A DNA stretch of 64,000 bases, from positions 2,480,001-2,544,000 of the forward strand of contig NZ_CP044549.1 of NCBI RefSeq assembly GCF_009859475.1, given 5' to 3'. A program made the position numbers and the translations under genes. The notes under the pieces were generated by a model. It was not told the DNA's origin, did not search any database, and saw nothing but the letters and a program-made list of their open reading frames with translations. Shown here in pieces: positions 17,373 to 25,847 of this stretch. Numbering within the stretch: position 1 is the first letter of the stretch; the number at the start of each line of letters is the position of its first letter. Source of the stretch: Hydrogenophaga sp. BPS33. Its GTDB lineage: Bacteria; Pseudomonadota; Gammaproteobacteria; Burkholderiales; Burkholderiaceae_C.

Positions 17373-17386
17373 ACGCCGAAGACCTT

Positions 17387-17932
17387 CTACGGACGCTCTT
17401 CGGCGTGGGCGGTGGGCGTGCCCGTCTCGAGAATGAACAGAAACCGGTCCATGAATTCCTGGATGACTTTCACTTCGCTCTCATTCCAATGCTGGAGTTC
17501 CTTTTCGACCAGGGAACTCATGCTGCCAGGCTTGAGCAGCGTGTTCATCATCCTGTCCACGGATTTCAGGCCCAAGGCCGTGAGCTGAACCAGAAATCCG
17601 CCGGCATGCAACGGGTCGCGGTTGCGCAAGACCAGCTTGGCGGCGCATAGGCTGTCGATCTGCTTGGTCATGCCGCCCGACGAAACGAGCTGGGCCCGGA
17701 ACAGATCGGTGGGCCTGAGGGCGTAGGGCCGACCGGATCGCCTTAGCGCGAGCAGGAGGCGGACCTCCGACGGCAGCAGTTTGAACTCCTGCTTGCACAG
17801 GGCCGCGAACCGTTGCTCCTGCAAGCGCGCAGCCCTCGTGAGCCACATGAGGCACTGCAATCCGTCCAGCCGCAGCGCGGGGTCCTCTCGGTGCCATTGG
17901 TCGATGCTGCCGGAAATCACATCCTTGGTCAC
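17387..17932 (-). CDS. MarR-family transcriptional regulator
   Basis: A 181-residue MarR repressor. The GTG start at 17932 is chosen because GGAG lies 6 bases before it and gives normal MarR length; the open frame runs further upstream to 18193 but that part crosses the operator region and has no protein character. The winged HTH spans about residues 50-120 (LPSEVRLLLALRRSG, then LFRAQLVSSGGMTKQIDSLCAAKLVLRN). Divergent from the oxygenase operon beginning at 18177; two near-identical dyads in the gap suggest it represses both itself and that operon until an intermediate binds. Confidence 0.87.
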   Translation of the reverse strand: MTKDVISGSIDQWHREDPALRLDGLQCLMWLTRAARLQEQRFAALCKQEFKLLPSEVRLLLALRRSGRPYALRPTDLFRAQLVSSGGMTKQIDSLCAAKLVLRNRDPLHAGGFLVQLTALGLKSVDRMMNTLLKPGSMSSLVEKELQHWNESEVKVIQEFMDRFLFILETGTPTAHAEERP

Positions 17933-17945
17933 GCTGTTCTCCAAT

Positions 17946-17961
17946 ATCTTTCCAGAAAGAT
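17946..17961. promoter_or_regulatory. Candidate MarR operator, regulator-proximal (ATCTTTC-CA-GAAAGAT)
   Basis: Perfect 7-bp inverted repeat 13 bases upstream of the MarR start codon. It matches the dyad at 18125-18140 in 13 of 16 positions, which supports one protein binding both. Confidence 0.65.
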
Positions 17962-18124
17962 GACAGTGTGCCGCAATGTGGTCGACGCACACAAGTTCTT
18001 CTGTGGAATAGGTGATTACCCGTGGCTGCAGGGGTTCGGGTTCAATGGGCAAACCAGACCTTCTCCGCTTTGAAGGAAATGCCGTTCTTTCTCTTGCCAG
18101 TCGGTTTTCCGTGTCGCAGAATTC

Positions 18125-18140
18125 ATCTTGCTGGAAAGAT
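18125..18140. promoter_or_regulatory. Candidate MarR operator, operon-proximal (ATCTTGCTGGAAAGAT)
   Basis: Imperfect dyad 36 bases before the start of the AtuA-like gene, sharing ATCTT and GAAAGAT halves with the site at 17946. Its place near the operon promoter fits repression of the 18177-35578 operon by the divergent MarR protein. Confidence 0.65.
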
Positions 18141-18176
18141 GTTTTTGAAATGTGACCCACGACACAAGGAAAATCG

Positions 18177-19535
18177 ATGACGGACAGGACCATACGGATC
18201 GGTGCTGGAGCGGCTTGGTGGGGCGACCGGGTGGAGCCGGCGGCGTTGAGCGCCGAGAAGGGCGATCTCGACTACCTGTGTTTTGAAACCATGGCCGAGG
18301 CCACGGTGTCGGCCGCCCAGGTGCGGGCCCGACGCGACCCCAGCTTTCAGGGCTACGACACCTATCTCGACGACCGCATGCGTGCGGTGCTGCCCGCTTG
18401 CATGCGGCATGGCACCAGGATCGTCAGCAACCAGGGCTGGATCAACCCGACCGGTGCGGCCCAGCGGGTGGTCGAGCTGTTGCGCGAGGCGGGGTACCAC
18501 GGTGTCAAGGTCGCGGCGGTCAACGGCAGCCTCATCACCGACCGCGTGTTGTCGATCACGGATCGGATTTCTGAGAACGGGCAGAGCACCTCGACACTGG
18601 CGCCGAACCTGATTTCGGCCGAAGCCTATCTGGGTGCGGAGCCCTTGGCGCAGGCCCTGCGCGAGGGCGCCCAGATTGTGCTCAGCGGTCGCGTGGCCGA
18701 TCCCTCGATCTTCCTGGCCCCCATGATGGTTGAGTTCGGCTGGGACCCGCTGGACCACGAACGGCTCGCGCGCGGCACCGGCCTGGGGCACCTGATGGAG
18801 TGCGGCGCCCAGGTCACGGGCGGCTACTTCTGCGATCCCGGTTTCAAGGAGGTTCCCGAACCCTGGAACTTCGGCTTCTCGATTGCGGAGGTGACGGCCG
18901 ACGGCAACGCGGTGCTCACCAAAGTGCCGGGCACGGGTGGTGCAGTGAACCTGCGCACGGTGAAGGAGCAGATGCTCTATGAAGTGCACGACCCGGCCCA
19001 CTACATCACGCCCGATGTGGTGGTGGATTTCACCACCGCCCGGCTTGAGCAGGTGGGCCCCGATCGCGTGCGTGTCAGCGGCATCTCCGGCAAGCCGCGC
19101 ACGCCGACGCTGAAGGTGTCGATGGGCTGCACCGAGGGCTTCATCGGCGAGGACATGTTCTTCTATGCCGGACCGGGCGCGCTTCGCCGCGCGCAACTGG
19201 CCAAGCGGATTCTCGAAGAGCGCTTCCGGATCGTGAATCTGCAGGCCGAGGAATTCCGCATCGATTTTCTCGGCATCAACGCCATTCACGGCGATGCCAC
19301 ACCGGCCGACGCGCCTGAGCCTTATGAGGTGGCGGTGCGCGTGGCGGCGCGCACCGCCACGAAGAAGGAAGCTGAGAAGGTGGGACGCGAGGTGGACGGC
19401 ATGGCGGTCTCCGGCATCGCGCACACCGGCAAACGCGTGCCCCACCAGGACCGCACGCGAGAGGTGATCGGTGTGTGGTCGTCCCTGGTTCCGCGCGAGC
19501 AGGTTCCAGCATCCATTCAGTATTTCGAGAGTTGA
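18177..19535 (+). CDS. AtuA-like acyclic terpene utilization family protein (DUF1446)
   Basis: A 452-residue DUF1446 protein. It begins RIGAGAAWWGDRVEPAALSA and contains the family's conserved CFETMAEATVS and LSGRVADPSIFLAPM segments. In Pseudomonas the related AtuA belongs to the citronellol/geranyl-CoA pathway; its reaction is unproved. The first gene of a long plus-strand operon with oxygenases and CoA enzymes, and separated by 3 bases from its usual small partner. The substrate here is unlikely to be inferable from this protein alone. Confidence 0.87.
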   Translation: MTDRTIRIGAGAAWWGDRVEPAALSAEKGDLDYLCFETMAEATVSAAQVRARRDPSFQGYDTYLDDRMRAVLPACMRHGTRIVSNQGWINPTGAAQRVVELLREAGYHGVKVAAVNGSLITDRVLSITDRISENGQSTSTLAPNLISAEAYLGAEPLAQALREGAQIVLSGRVADPSIFLAPMMVEFGWDPLDHERLARGTGLGHLMECGAQVTGGYFCDPGFKEVPEPWNFGFSIAEVTADGNAVLTKVPGTGGAVNLRTVKEQMLYEVHDPAHYITPDVVVDFTTARLEQVGPDRVRVSGISGKPRTPTLKVSMGCTEGFIGEDMFFYAGPGALRRAQLAKRILEERFRIVNLQAEEFRIDFLGINAIHGDATPADAPEPYEVAVRVAARTATKKEAEKVGREVDGMAVSGIAHTGKRVPHQDRTREVIGVWSSLVPREQVPASIQYFES

Positions 19536-19538
19536 ACG

Positions 19539-19913
19539 ATGAAAGTCCTTCTGCAACATGTGGCGCACGCGCGATCGGGCGACAAGGGCAACACCTCGAA
19601 TATCTCGGTGTTTGCCTACGAATCGGCGTTCTACCCCCTGCTCAAAACGCAACTGACGGCACAGCGGTTCAAGGCGTTCTATCGGGGGGCCATCCAGGGT
19701 GACGTGACCCGGTACGAAGCGGAGAACATCGATGCCCTGAACTTCGTGTGCGAAGGTGCGTTGGGCGGTGGTGTCTCGCGCAGCTTGTGTCTGGACAACT
19801 ACGGCAAAGCGCTGTCGGCCGCCATCCTGGGTTTTGAAATCGAGGTCCCACAGGCGCTGGTCGGCTTGCTGCACGGCACGCACCTGCTCAGGCCCCTGGA
19901 GGGCACGCCATGA
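19539..19913 (+). CDS. AtuA C-terminal-domain-like small protein
   Basis: A 124-residue protein equivalent to the C-terminal domain that is fused to AtuA in some bacteria. The conserved start (HVAHARSGDKGNTSNISVFA) and the GALGGGVSRSLCLDNYGKAL segment mark the family. It starts 3 bases after the AtuA-like gene and overlaps the following SDR gene by 4 bases. It probably works as a complex with the AtuA-like protein. Confidence 0.85.
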   Translation: MKVLLQHVAHARSGDKGNTSNISVFAYESAFYPLLKTQLTAQRFKAFYRGAIQGDVTRYEAENIDALNFVCEGALGGGVSRSLCLDNYGKALSAAILGFEIEVPQALVGLLHGTHLLRPLEGTP

Positions 19914-20728
19914 GCGCCGCCGATCCGGGGCAGGTTCCCGACTATGCAGGCATGCTTCGGCTGGATGGCCGCAACATGGTCGTGCTGGGCGCCGGGCAGG
20001 GCATCGGGCGCCAGGTCAGCCACGCGCTGGCGCAGTGTGGTGCGCGGGTGCTGTGCGTGGACCACGACCCGGCGTTGGCCGATGCCGTGGCGCTGGAATG
20101 CGGTGGCCTGGCGTGTGCCGCCGATGTCACGCAGCGCGAAGGCATGGCGCAGGTCTTTGCACACGCCGAACGCCACTGGGGCGCGGTGCACGGCATTGTC
20201 GACATCGTCGGCCGCGCACACATCGCGCCCATCGAAGCCACCTCGGACGAGGCCTATCAGGCGCAGCACGACATGGTGTTTCGCCATGCCTGGCTGGCCT
20301 TGCAACTGGGTGCGCCGGCCATCGCCGCATCGGGCGGCGGATCGATCGTGTTCATCGGATCGACCTCGGCGGTGACGACGCACGCCAACCAGTCGCTCTA
20401 CGGCGCCAACAAGGCGGCACTGCACCACCTGGCACGTTGTGCGGCCGTGGAGTACGGCCCGCGCGGCGTGCGGGTGAACACCGTGGCCCCGGGGACGACC
20501 CGCACGCCCCGCGTAGAGGCGTTGATCGGCGACGGATGGGACGACGTGCACGCGGTCATCCCGCTGCGCAGGTCTGCCGAGCCGGCCGACATCGCCAGTG
20601 TCGTGCTGTTCCTGATGAGCCCGTTGGCCCGGCATGTCACGGCGCAAGCGCTGGTGGTCGACGGCGGCATCACGGCCACCACCATGCGCTCGGGGGTGCG
20701 CAAAGAACCTCAAGGAAACGTTCCATGA
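19910..20728 (+). CDS. Short-chain dehydrogenase/reductase
   Basis: A 272-residue classical SDR. The nucleotide motif GAGQGIG is at 27-33, the catalytic pair is Tyr164 and Lys168 (YGANK), and a Ser-containing GSTSAV strand precedes it. The C-terminus has the usual LVVDGGITAT end. It is a clear paralogue of the SDR at 33745 (shared DYAGxLRLDGR and VLGAGQGIGRQV stretches), which has the same position next to a Rieske oxygenase gene. A role in dehydrogenating a dihydrodiol or hydroxylated ring intermediate is likely. Confidence 0.9.
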   Translation: MSAADPGQVPDYAGMLRLDGRNMVVLGAGQGIGRQVSHALAQCGARVLCVDHDPALADAVALECGGLACAADVTQREGMAQVFAHAERHWGAVHGIVDIVGRAHIAPIEATSDEAYQAQHDMVFRHAWLALQLGAPAIAASGGGSIVFIGSTSAVTTHANQSLYGANKAALHHLARCAAVEYGPRGVRVNTVAPGTTRTPRVEALIGDGWDDVHAVIPLRRSAEPADIASVVLFLMSPLARHVTAQALVVDGGITATTMRSGVRKEPQGNVP

Positions 20729-22038
20729 ACCACGAAGACAACGAAGCGCTTTGCAGGGTTGGCAAGGGAACCCCGATGGGCGAATTGCTGCGCCGCTATT
20801 GGCTTCCGGCGGGCCTGTCGTCCGACCTGCCATCGCCCGACAGCGATCCGGTGCGTGTCCGTTTGCTGAACCAGGACCTGGTGGCGTTTCGGGACAGCGA
20901 AGGGAAGGTGGGCATCCTGGACGAGTTGTGCCCTCACCGGCGCGCTTCGCTGGTGCTCGGGCGGGTGGAGCAGGGCGGCATCCAATGCATCTACCACGGC
21001 TGGCGTTTTGACGTGCGTGGCCAGATTCTGGAGATGCCCAATTGCGATGACGAAGCGGTGCGCTCCCGGTACAAGGCCACGGCCTACCCCGTGCGCGAAG
21101 CGGGTGGCGTGATCTGGACCTACCTCGGTGAGCCCGAACAGTGCCCGGTGTTTCCCGAGCACCCGTGGATGGCGATACCTGAGAGCCACCGCTACAACCG
21201 CGTGATGGCGAGCCACTCCAACTTCGTGCAGGTGCTCGAAGGTTTGCTGGATTCGTCGCACCTCGGCGTCCTGCACCAGGACGCGCTGCCGAAACCCGAT
21301 GGGTCCAACCAGTTCGCGCACTTCGGGAAAACCGAGAGTTTCCAAAGCATGACGACGTCGCGTGCACCGCGCATTGAAGTGGAGGAGACGGACTTCGGTA
21401 TGTACTACGCGGCCTTGCGGGGCGGTGTTCACGAGGGCGAGCCGGTACTGGAGACGCGTGTGACCGCGTTCGTGGCGCCGTTCACCGTCTACGTGCCCTT
21501 CGATACCGGGAGAGTGGCGTTGATGGTGGTGCCTGTGGACGACGAGCACACCCACTTCTACAACATCCAGTGGGACGAGAGCCGTCCGCTGGGCGAAGAG
21601 CCGCACCGAAGTGCCATCGACCATGCCGGTGGGACACGGCCCGATGTCGCGCAGTGGTGGGGCTTCAGCCGGGAGGCCCATGGACGGCCGGGCACGGCCT
21701 GCCGCGAGAACAACTGGCTGCAGGACCGCGTGGCCATGCGCCAAGGCAAGTCGTTTTCGGGCTTGCCGGTGTTCTATGCCGAGGACACGGCGATGACCTC
21801 GTCCATGGGGCCCATCTCCGATCGCGACGAGATGCTGGTGCCCGCCGACGTCGCTATCGTGCGCATGCGCCGGCTGCTGCTGGCGGCGGCACGCCGTGTG
21901 CAGGCCGGCGAGCGGCCACCCGCGTATGCCGATGGGCAGGTCGCGGGCGATGTGGTCCCGATCGCGACACGCATCCGAGCCGACGGCGACTGGCGCGAGC
22001 TCGTCCGCCGCACACAAGCCGATGTGGAGGGTGCATGA
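20725..22038 (+). CDS. Rieske non-heme iron oxygenase, alpha subunit (phthalate dioxygenase/VanA type) no. 1
   Basis: A 437-residue terminal oxygenase. The Rieske cluster ligands are Cys69, His71, Cys88 and His91 (CPHRR and CIYHGW). The catalytic iron site has Asp176, His179 and His184 in DSSHLGVLH. The alpha-only architecture is that of phthalate 4,5-dioxygenase and vanillate O-demethylase. It overlaps the SDR gene by 4 bases and the hydrolase gene by 4. It is the most divergent of four Rieske oxygenases in this operon. Electrons probably come from the reductase at 22925. Confidence 0.92.
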   Translation: MNHEDNEALCRVGKGTPMGELLRRYWLPAGLSSDLPSPDSDPVRVRLLNQDLVAFRDSEGKVGILDELCPHRRASLVLGRVEQGGIQCIYHGWRFDVRGQILEMPNCDDEAVRSRYKATAYPVREAGGVIWTYLGEPEQCPVFPEHPWMAIPESHRYNRVMASHSNFVQVLEGLLDSSHLGVLHQDALPKPDGSNQFAHFGKTESFQSMTTSRAPRIEVEETDFGMYYAALRGGVHEGEPVLETRVTAFVAPFTVYVPFDTGRVALMVVPVDDEHTHFYNIQWDESRPLGEEPHRSAIDHAGGTRPDVAQWWGFSREAHGRPGTACRENNWLQDRVAMRQGKSFSGLPVFYAEDTAMTSSMGPISDRDEMLVPADVAIVRMRRLLLAAARRVQAGERPPAYADGQVAGDVVPIATRIRADGDWRELVRRTQADVEGA

Positions 22039-22928
22039 CGCCAAGCGCATCCCCATCGACCGTGGTTCGCGAGATGCAGCAGCGCGTACGCGCGCTGGGC
22101 CCGGTTTTCAATCCCGACGTGCTGCTCGCCACGCGTGCCATCTACCGGGAACACATCGCGACGGAGCAGGTCAGCGAACAGCTCGACGTTCCCTACGGCC
22201 CGCACGAGCGGCACCGCCTCGATGTGTACATGCCGGCCCAAAGGCCGCGCGCGGTGGTGGTCTTTGTCCATGGTGGCGGATTCATCGGTGGGGACAAGCG
22301 GGACGACGGCGTCTTCTATGCCAACGTCGGACGCTTTCTGGCCAACGCGGGTTTCGCCGCGGTGTTGATCAACTACCGCCTCGCGCCGGCGTTCGGCTGG
22401 CCGTCGGCTGCGCACGACGTGCGCGATGCGCTGGCCTGGGTGCACGCAAAGGGGCTTGGCTCCGATACCGGTTTGCCGGTGTTCGTGTGGGGCCAGTCCG
22501 CCGGCGCCAGCCATGTCGCCACCTGGATGTTCGACGACGCCACCCGGGGATGCGATCTCGGTTCCGTGGCCGGCGTGCTGCTCATGAGCGGGTACTACCA
22601 CCCATCGGCACCCATGTCGCCCAACGCCCAGGCGTACTTCGGTGCCGATCCGAACTCGCACGAGCGCCGTTCTTCGGTGGTGCAGGCCAAGAAATGTGCC
22701 ACGCCACTCTGGCTGAGCATGGCGGCGTTCGATCCGGGTGACATGGCCGCGCGTTCGTTCGAGCTGGCTCAGCGGATCTCTCAGCTCAACGGACGTCCCC
22801 CGTCGTTCGTGTGCTTTCAGGACCACAACCACGTGTCCACGGTGTTGAGTCTGGGATCGCCTCAGACCGATGTCGGCGATGCCGTGCTCGGTTTTATTCA
22901 TTCGGTTTTGTCGGGAGATGGGTCTTGA
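22035..22928 (+). CDS. Alpha/beta hydrolase (HSL/arylformamidase-like)
   Basis: A 297-residue hydrolase with the oxyanion motif HGGGF (residues 79-83) and nucleophile Ser155 in GQSAGAS; the acid/base His lies in QDHNH near the C-terminus. The HGGG motif places it with hormone-sensitive-lipase-type esterases and kynurenine-formamidase-like enzymes. No signal peptide, so it is cytoplasmic. Its ATG overlaps the oxygenase stop. It likely opens an ester, lactone or amide formed by ring oxygenation. Confidence 0.87.
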   Translation: MTPSASPSTVVREMQQRVRALGPVFNPDVLLATRAIYREHIATEQVSEQLDVPYGPHERHRLDVYMPAQRPRAVVVFVHGGGFIGGDKRDDGVFYANVGRFLANAGFAAVLINYRLAPAFGWPSAAHDVRDALAWVHAKGLGSDTGLPVFVWGQSAGASHVATWMFDDATRGCDLGSVAGVLLMSGYYHPSAPMSPNAQAYFGADPNSHERRSSVVQAKKCATPLWLSMAAFDPGDMAARSFELAQRISQLNGRPPSFVCFQDHNHVSTVLSLGSPQTDVGDAVLGFIHSVLSGDGS

Positions 22929-23869
22929 GTACCTTTGACGTGCGGGTGCACGCCATTCGGTTGGAGGCCGGAGGCGTCTACTCCTTCGAGTTGCAATCGC
23001 TCGACCGTTCCGCGCTGCCGGCGTTCACGGCCGGTGGACACATCGACGTGTTCCTGCCAAACGGTCTCGTTCGGAGCTATTCGCTGGCGAATGCCCAGAA
23101 CGAGACGCACCGCTATGTGATCGGCGTGCACAAGGACCCCGCCAGCCGGGGTGGTTCGAGTCACATGCACGAAGACATCCGGGTCGGTCAAAAACTGAGA
23201 ATCGGCACGCCTCGCAACAACTTCGTGTTGAACGAACAGGCAGAGCACACCGTGCTGATCGCTGGCGGCATCGGCATTACGCCGCTGCGTTCGATGGCCG
23301 ATCGGCTGTCGGCGCTGGGCAAGCCCTGGACGCTTTACTACTGCGGCCGCGAGCGCAATTCGATGGCCTATGCGCAAGAGTTCGCGAACGCGGGTAGCCA
23401 CGTGCATCTCCACGTGGATGCCGAGTCCGGTGGGGCCCTTCTGGACCTTGCGAAGGTGGTGGCATCGGCGGCGCCGAATGCGCACTTCTACTGCTGTGGC
23501 CCGAAACCCATGCTGGCTGCGTACGAGGCCGCGACTGCGCATCTGCCGTCCGAGCGTGTGCACGTCGAATACTTCAGCGCCAAAGAGAGTGCCTCGGTGG
23601 AAGGCGGCTTCCGTGTGGAGCTGGCACGTTCGAAGCGCAGCGTGGTGGTCGAGCCGGGCAAGTCGATTCTGGACGCGGTACTCGATATCGGCGTGCAGGT
23701 GGAGTTTTCGTGCATGGACGGCATCTGCGGTTCATGCGAAGCACGCGTCCTGGCGGGAATTCCGGATCACCGCGACTCGGTGTTGTCCAAGAGCGAGCGC
23801 GAGGCCAATGACCGCATGCTGATCTGCTGCTCAGGGTCCAGGACGGACTGCATCACCCTGGACCTTTGA
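22925..23869 (+). CDS. Oxygenase reductase, FMN/NAD and C-terminal 2Fe-2S domain (VanB/phthalate dioxygenase reductase type)
   Basis: A 314-residue class IA reductase. The flavin motif RSYSLAN is near residues 58-64, GGIGITP (near 118-124) begins the NAD domain, and the plant-type ferredoxin domain at the C-terminus has CMDGICGSC and a distal Cys (CCSG). The start is TTG 22925, overlapping the hydrolase stop as TTGA. It is the only oxygenase reductase gene in the window, so it may serve all four Rieske oxygenases of the operon. Confidence 0.92.
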   Translation: MSTFDVRVHAIRLEAGGVYSFELQSLDRSALPAFTAGGHIDVFLPNGLVRSYSLANAQNETHRYVIGVHKDPASRGGSSHMHEDIRVGQKLRIGTPRNNFVLNEQAEHTVLIAGGIGITPLRSMADRLSALGKPWTLYYCGRERNSMAYAQEFANAGSHVHLHVDAESGGALLDLAKVVASAAPNAHFYCCGPKPMLAAYEAATAHLPSERVHVEYFSAKESASVEGGFRVELARSKRSVVVEPGKSILDAVLDIGVQVEFSCMDGICGSCEARVLAGIPDHRDSVLSKSEREANDRMLICCSGSRTDCITLDL

Positions 23870-23872
23870 CCC

Positions 23873-24337
23873 ATGGCGACCGATCTGCATTCCTTGCCGA
23901 CGCATCTGCGTCTGGGGTTGAGCTCGCTGGACGCCGAGCACGCCGATTTGCACCAGGCCATCCTGGTGTTGCGCGATGCATCGCACGACAACGTGCAACC
24001 GGCTCTGCAAGCCCTGCGTGCGCAGGCGGCGGCGCATTTCGCATCGGAAGATCAGGATTTGCGCCAGATGAAGGACGGCAACGCCTCCTGCCACATCGAC
24101 GAACACGCTGCCGTGTTGAAGTCGCTGGACGAGGTCGATGAGATCCTGAGCAACGCCGAGTCGACGGACGACACGAAGAGCCGGCTGGTGCGGATGCTCG
24201 TGGACGAGCTGTTGCGCTGGTTGCCAGAACACGTGAATGAAATGGACGCGGCGGTGGCTGTGCACCGCTCCAAGCACCGTTTCGGCGGCGCTCCGGTGAA
24301 GTTGTCGCGTCCGTCTGCCGAGAGGTTGAGCGCGTGA
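23873..24337 (+). CDS. Bacteriohemerythrin-like protein
   Basis: A 154-residue four-helix hemerythrin domain. All seven di-iron ligands can be placed: His in DAEH, His and Glu in HFASE, two His in CHIDEH, and His and Asp in WLPEHVNEMD. It is not fused to a signalling domain. Its start follows the reductase stop by 3 bases and its own stop overlaps the next start (GTGA). Set among oxygenases, an oxygen store, oxygen delivery or sensing function is inferred. Confidence 0.88.
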   Translation: MATDLHSLPTHLRLGLSSLDAEHADLHQAILVLRDASHDNVQPALQALRAQAAAHFASEDQDLRQMKDGNASCHIDEHAAVLKSLDEVDEILSNAESTDDTKSRLVRMLVDELLRWLPEHVNEMDAAVAVHRSKHRFGGAPVKLSRPSAERLSA

Positions 24338-25503
24338 ACACATTTCTCACCAAGCCCAACCGACAGCCTCTGGCCTATCTGGCGGGATCGGCCGTGACCC
24401 GTTACGGTCGGCATGAGGGCCAATCCAGCCTGGACCTGATGTCGCAGGCAGCCGAAGCGGCCTTGGCCGATGCGGGCCTGCAGCGAGGCGATGTGGACGG
24501 CGTGCTGTGTGGCTACACGACAACCCTGCCGCACATCATGCTGGCGACGCTGTTTGCGGAGCACTTTGGCGTGCGCCCTTCATACGCGACATCGCTCCAG
24601 ATGGGCGGCGCCACCGGCTTGGGGCTGCTGATGCAGGCCGCGCAGTTGGTGCGCATCGGGGCCGCCCGGCGCATCCTGGTGGTGGCCGGCGAAAACCGGG
24701 CCACCGGACAAAGCCGCGATTCGGTCGTGCAAACGCTCGCCCAGGTGGGCCACCCGGTCTTCGAAGTGCCGCTGGGCGCAAGCATTCCAGCCTACTACGG
24801 TCTGGTGGCGGCGCGCTACATGAAAGACCATGGGGTGGGCGAGCGCGACTTTGCGGCCCTGGCGGTGCTGATGCGCCAGCATGCCACCCGGCATCCCGGC
24901 GCGCAGTTTCGCACCCCCATCACGGAAGACGACGTGCTCGCGTCCAAGCCTGTGGCCTCGCCGCTGAAGCTGCTCGATTGCTGCGCCACGGCCGACGGCG
25001 GCAGTGCCTTCGTTGTGACGCACGAGCCCTGCAGCGCCCATGCGGTGCGCATCACCTGTGCGGCTCAACACCACAACGCGCAGCACGTCAGCGCCATGGA
25101 GGACATCACCGCGTTTGGCGCAGCCGGTTGTGTGGCGCGTGCCCTGGATGGGGCCGGTCGCTCGTTGGCCGACGTCGAGCACGCGGCGATCTACGACAGT
25201 TTCACCATCACGCTGGGCATGCTGCTCGAAGAAATCGGTCTCGCGCCGCGCGGACGTGCCGGGCCTTTGGCACGCGAAGGCCACTTTGGTCGCGACGGCG
25301 TGCTGCCCCTGAACCTGCACGGCGGCTTGCTCTCGTATGGGCACTGCGGCGTGGCGGGTGCGATGGCACACGTGGTGGAAGCCCACTTGCAGCTGACGGG
25401 TCGTGCGCAGGATCGGCAGACCCGCCGCGCCGGGCTGGCGCTGTTGCATGCCGACGGGGGCGTTCTGTCGTCCCACGTCAGCGTAGTTCTGGAGAGCGCA
25501 TGA
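24334..25503 (+). CDS. Thiolase-fold protein (SCPx/acetyl-CoA acetyltransferase-like) lacking the nucleophilic Cys
   Basis: A 389-residue thiolase-superfamily protein starting at GTG 24334. The fold is clear from VAGENRATG, the NLHGGLLSYGHCGVAGA C-terminal loop and the YDSFTIT segment. At the place of the nucleophilic Cys it reads LQMGGATGLG, with no Cys. The next gene is a DUF35 protein. Cys-less thiolase-like/DUF35 pairs such as Ltp2-ChsH2 are retro-aldolases in steroid side-chain degradation, so CoA-linked C-C cleavage is the best guess; a non-catalytic or condensing role remains possible. Confidence 0.87.
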   Translation: MNTFLTKPNRQPLAYLAGSAVTRYGRHEGQSSLDLMSQAAEAALADAGLQRGDVDGVLCGYTTTLPHIMLATLFAEHFGVRPSYATSLQMGGATGLGLLMQAAQLVRIGAARRILVVAGENRATGQSRDSVVQTLAQVGHPVFEVPLGASIPAYYGLVAARYMKDHGVGERDFAALAVLMRQHATRHPGAQFRTPITEDDVLASKPVASPLKLLDCCATADGGSAFVVTHEPCSAHAVRITCAAQHHNAQHVSAMEDITAFGAAGCVARALDGAGRSLADVEHAAIYDSFTITLGMLLEEIGLAPRGRAGPLAREGHFGRDGVLPLNLHGGLLSYGHCGVAGAMAHVVEAHLQLTGRAQDRQTRRAGLALLHADGGVLSSHVSVVLESA

Positions 25504-25847
25504 CCGCGTCGACACCTCCGCTTGAGTTCCAGCGTTGTGGTCAATGCGACCGGCGCTGGTACTTCACCCGTGACTTCTGCCCCGGGTGCGGCAGCCACGA
25601 TGTGCAACGCCAGGCTTCTCAGGGGTCGGGCGTTCTGTACACGTCCACGCTGGTTCACCGCGCCCCGGCAGAGGCATTCCGTGCCCTGGTGCCTTTTCGC
25701 CTGGCGCTGGTCGACATGGACGAAGGCTTTCGCGTGATGGGCCACACCGAGGCCGACCTCGCCATCGACGACCGCGTCGTGTGCGAGATGCGCGACATCG
25801 CCGGCCGTTTGCTTCCGTATTTTCGAAAGGATGTTCGTGTCTCTTGA
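25500..25847 (+). CDS. DUF35 OB-fold/zinc-ribbon acyl-CoA-associated protein
   Basis: A 115-residue protein with a rubredoxin-like zinc ribbon (CGQC and CPGC, residues 13-33) and an OB fold including GVLYTSTLVHRAP and FRLALVDMDEGFRVMGH. The family partners thiolase-like proteins and helps hold acyl-CoA. It overlaps the thiolase-like gene by 4 bases and the CoA ligase gene by 17, so the three are strictly coupled. Confidence 0.9.
   Translation: MTASTPPLEFQRCGQCDRRWYFTRDFCPGCGSHDVQRQASQGSGVLYTSTLVHRAPAEAFRALVPFRLALVDMDEGFRVMGHTEADLAIDDRVVCEMRDIAGRLLPYFRKDVRVS

Noticed and set aside
17933..18193. N-terminal extension of the MarR protein into the divergent promoter
   Set aside because: Would cover both dyads and exceed family length; GTG 17932 has GGAG at correct spacing.
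18123..19883. 586-codon antisense frame opposite the AtuA-like gene, and similar long antisense frames (e.g. 42203-44665 as one frame, 54626-56329, 55614-57362)
   Set aside because: GC-rich codon bias leaves the opposite or shifted frames open; their translations are Arg/His/Ala-rich with no domains, while the accepted gene on the other strand has clear motifs.
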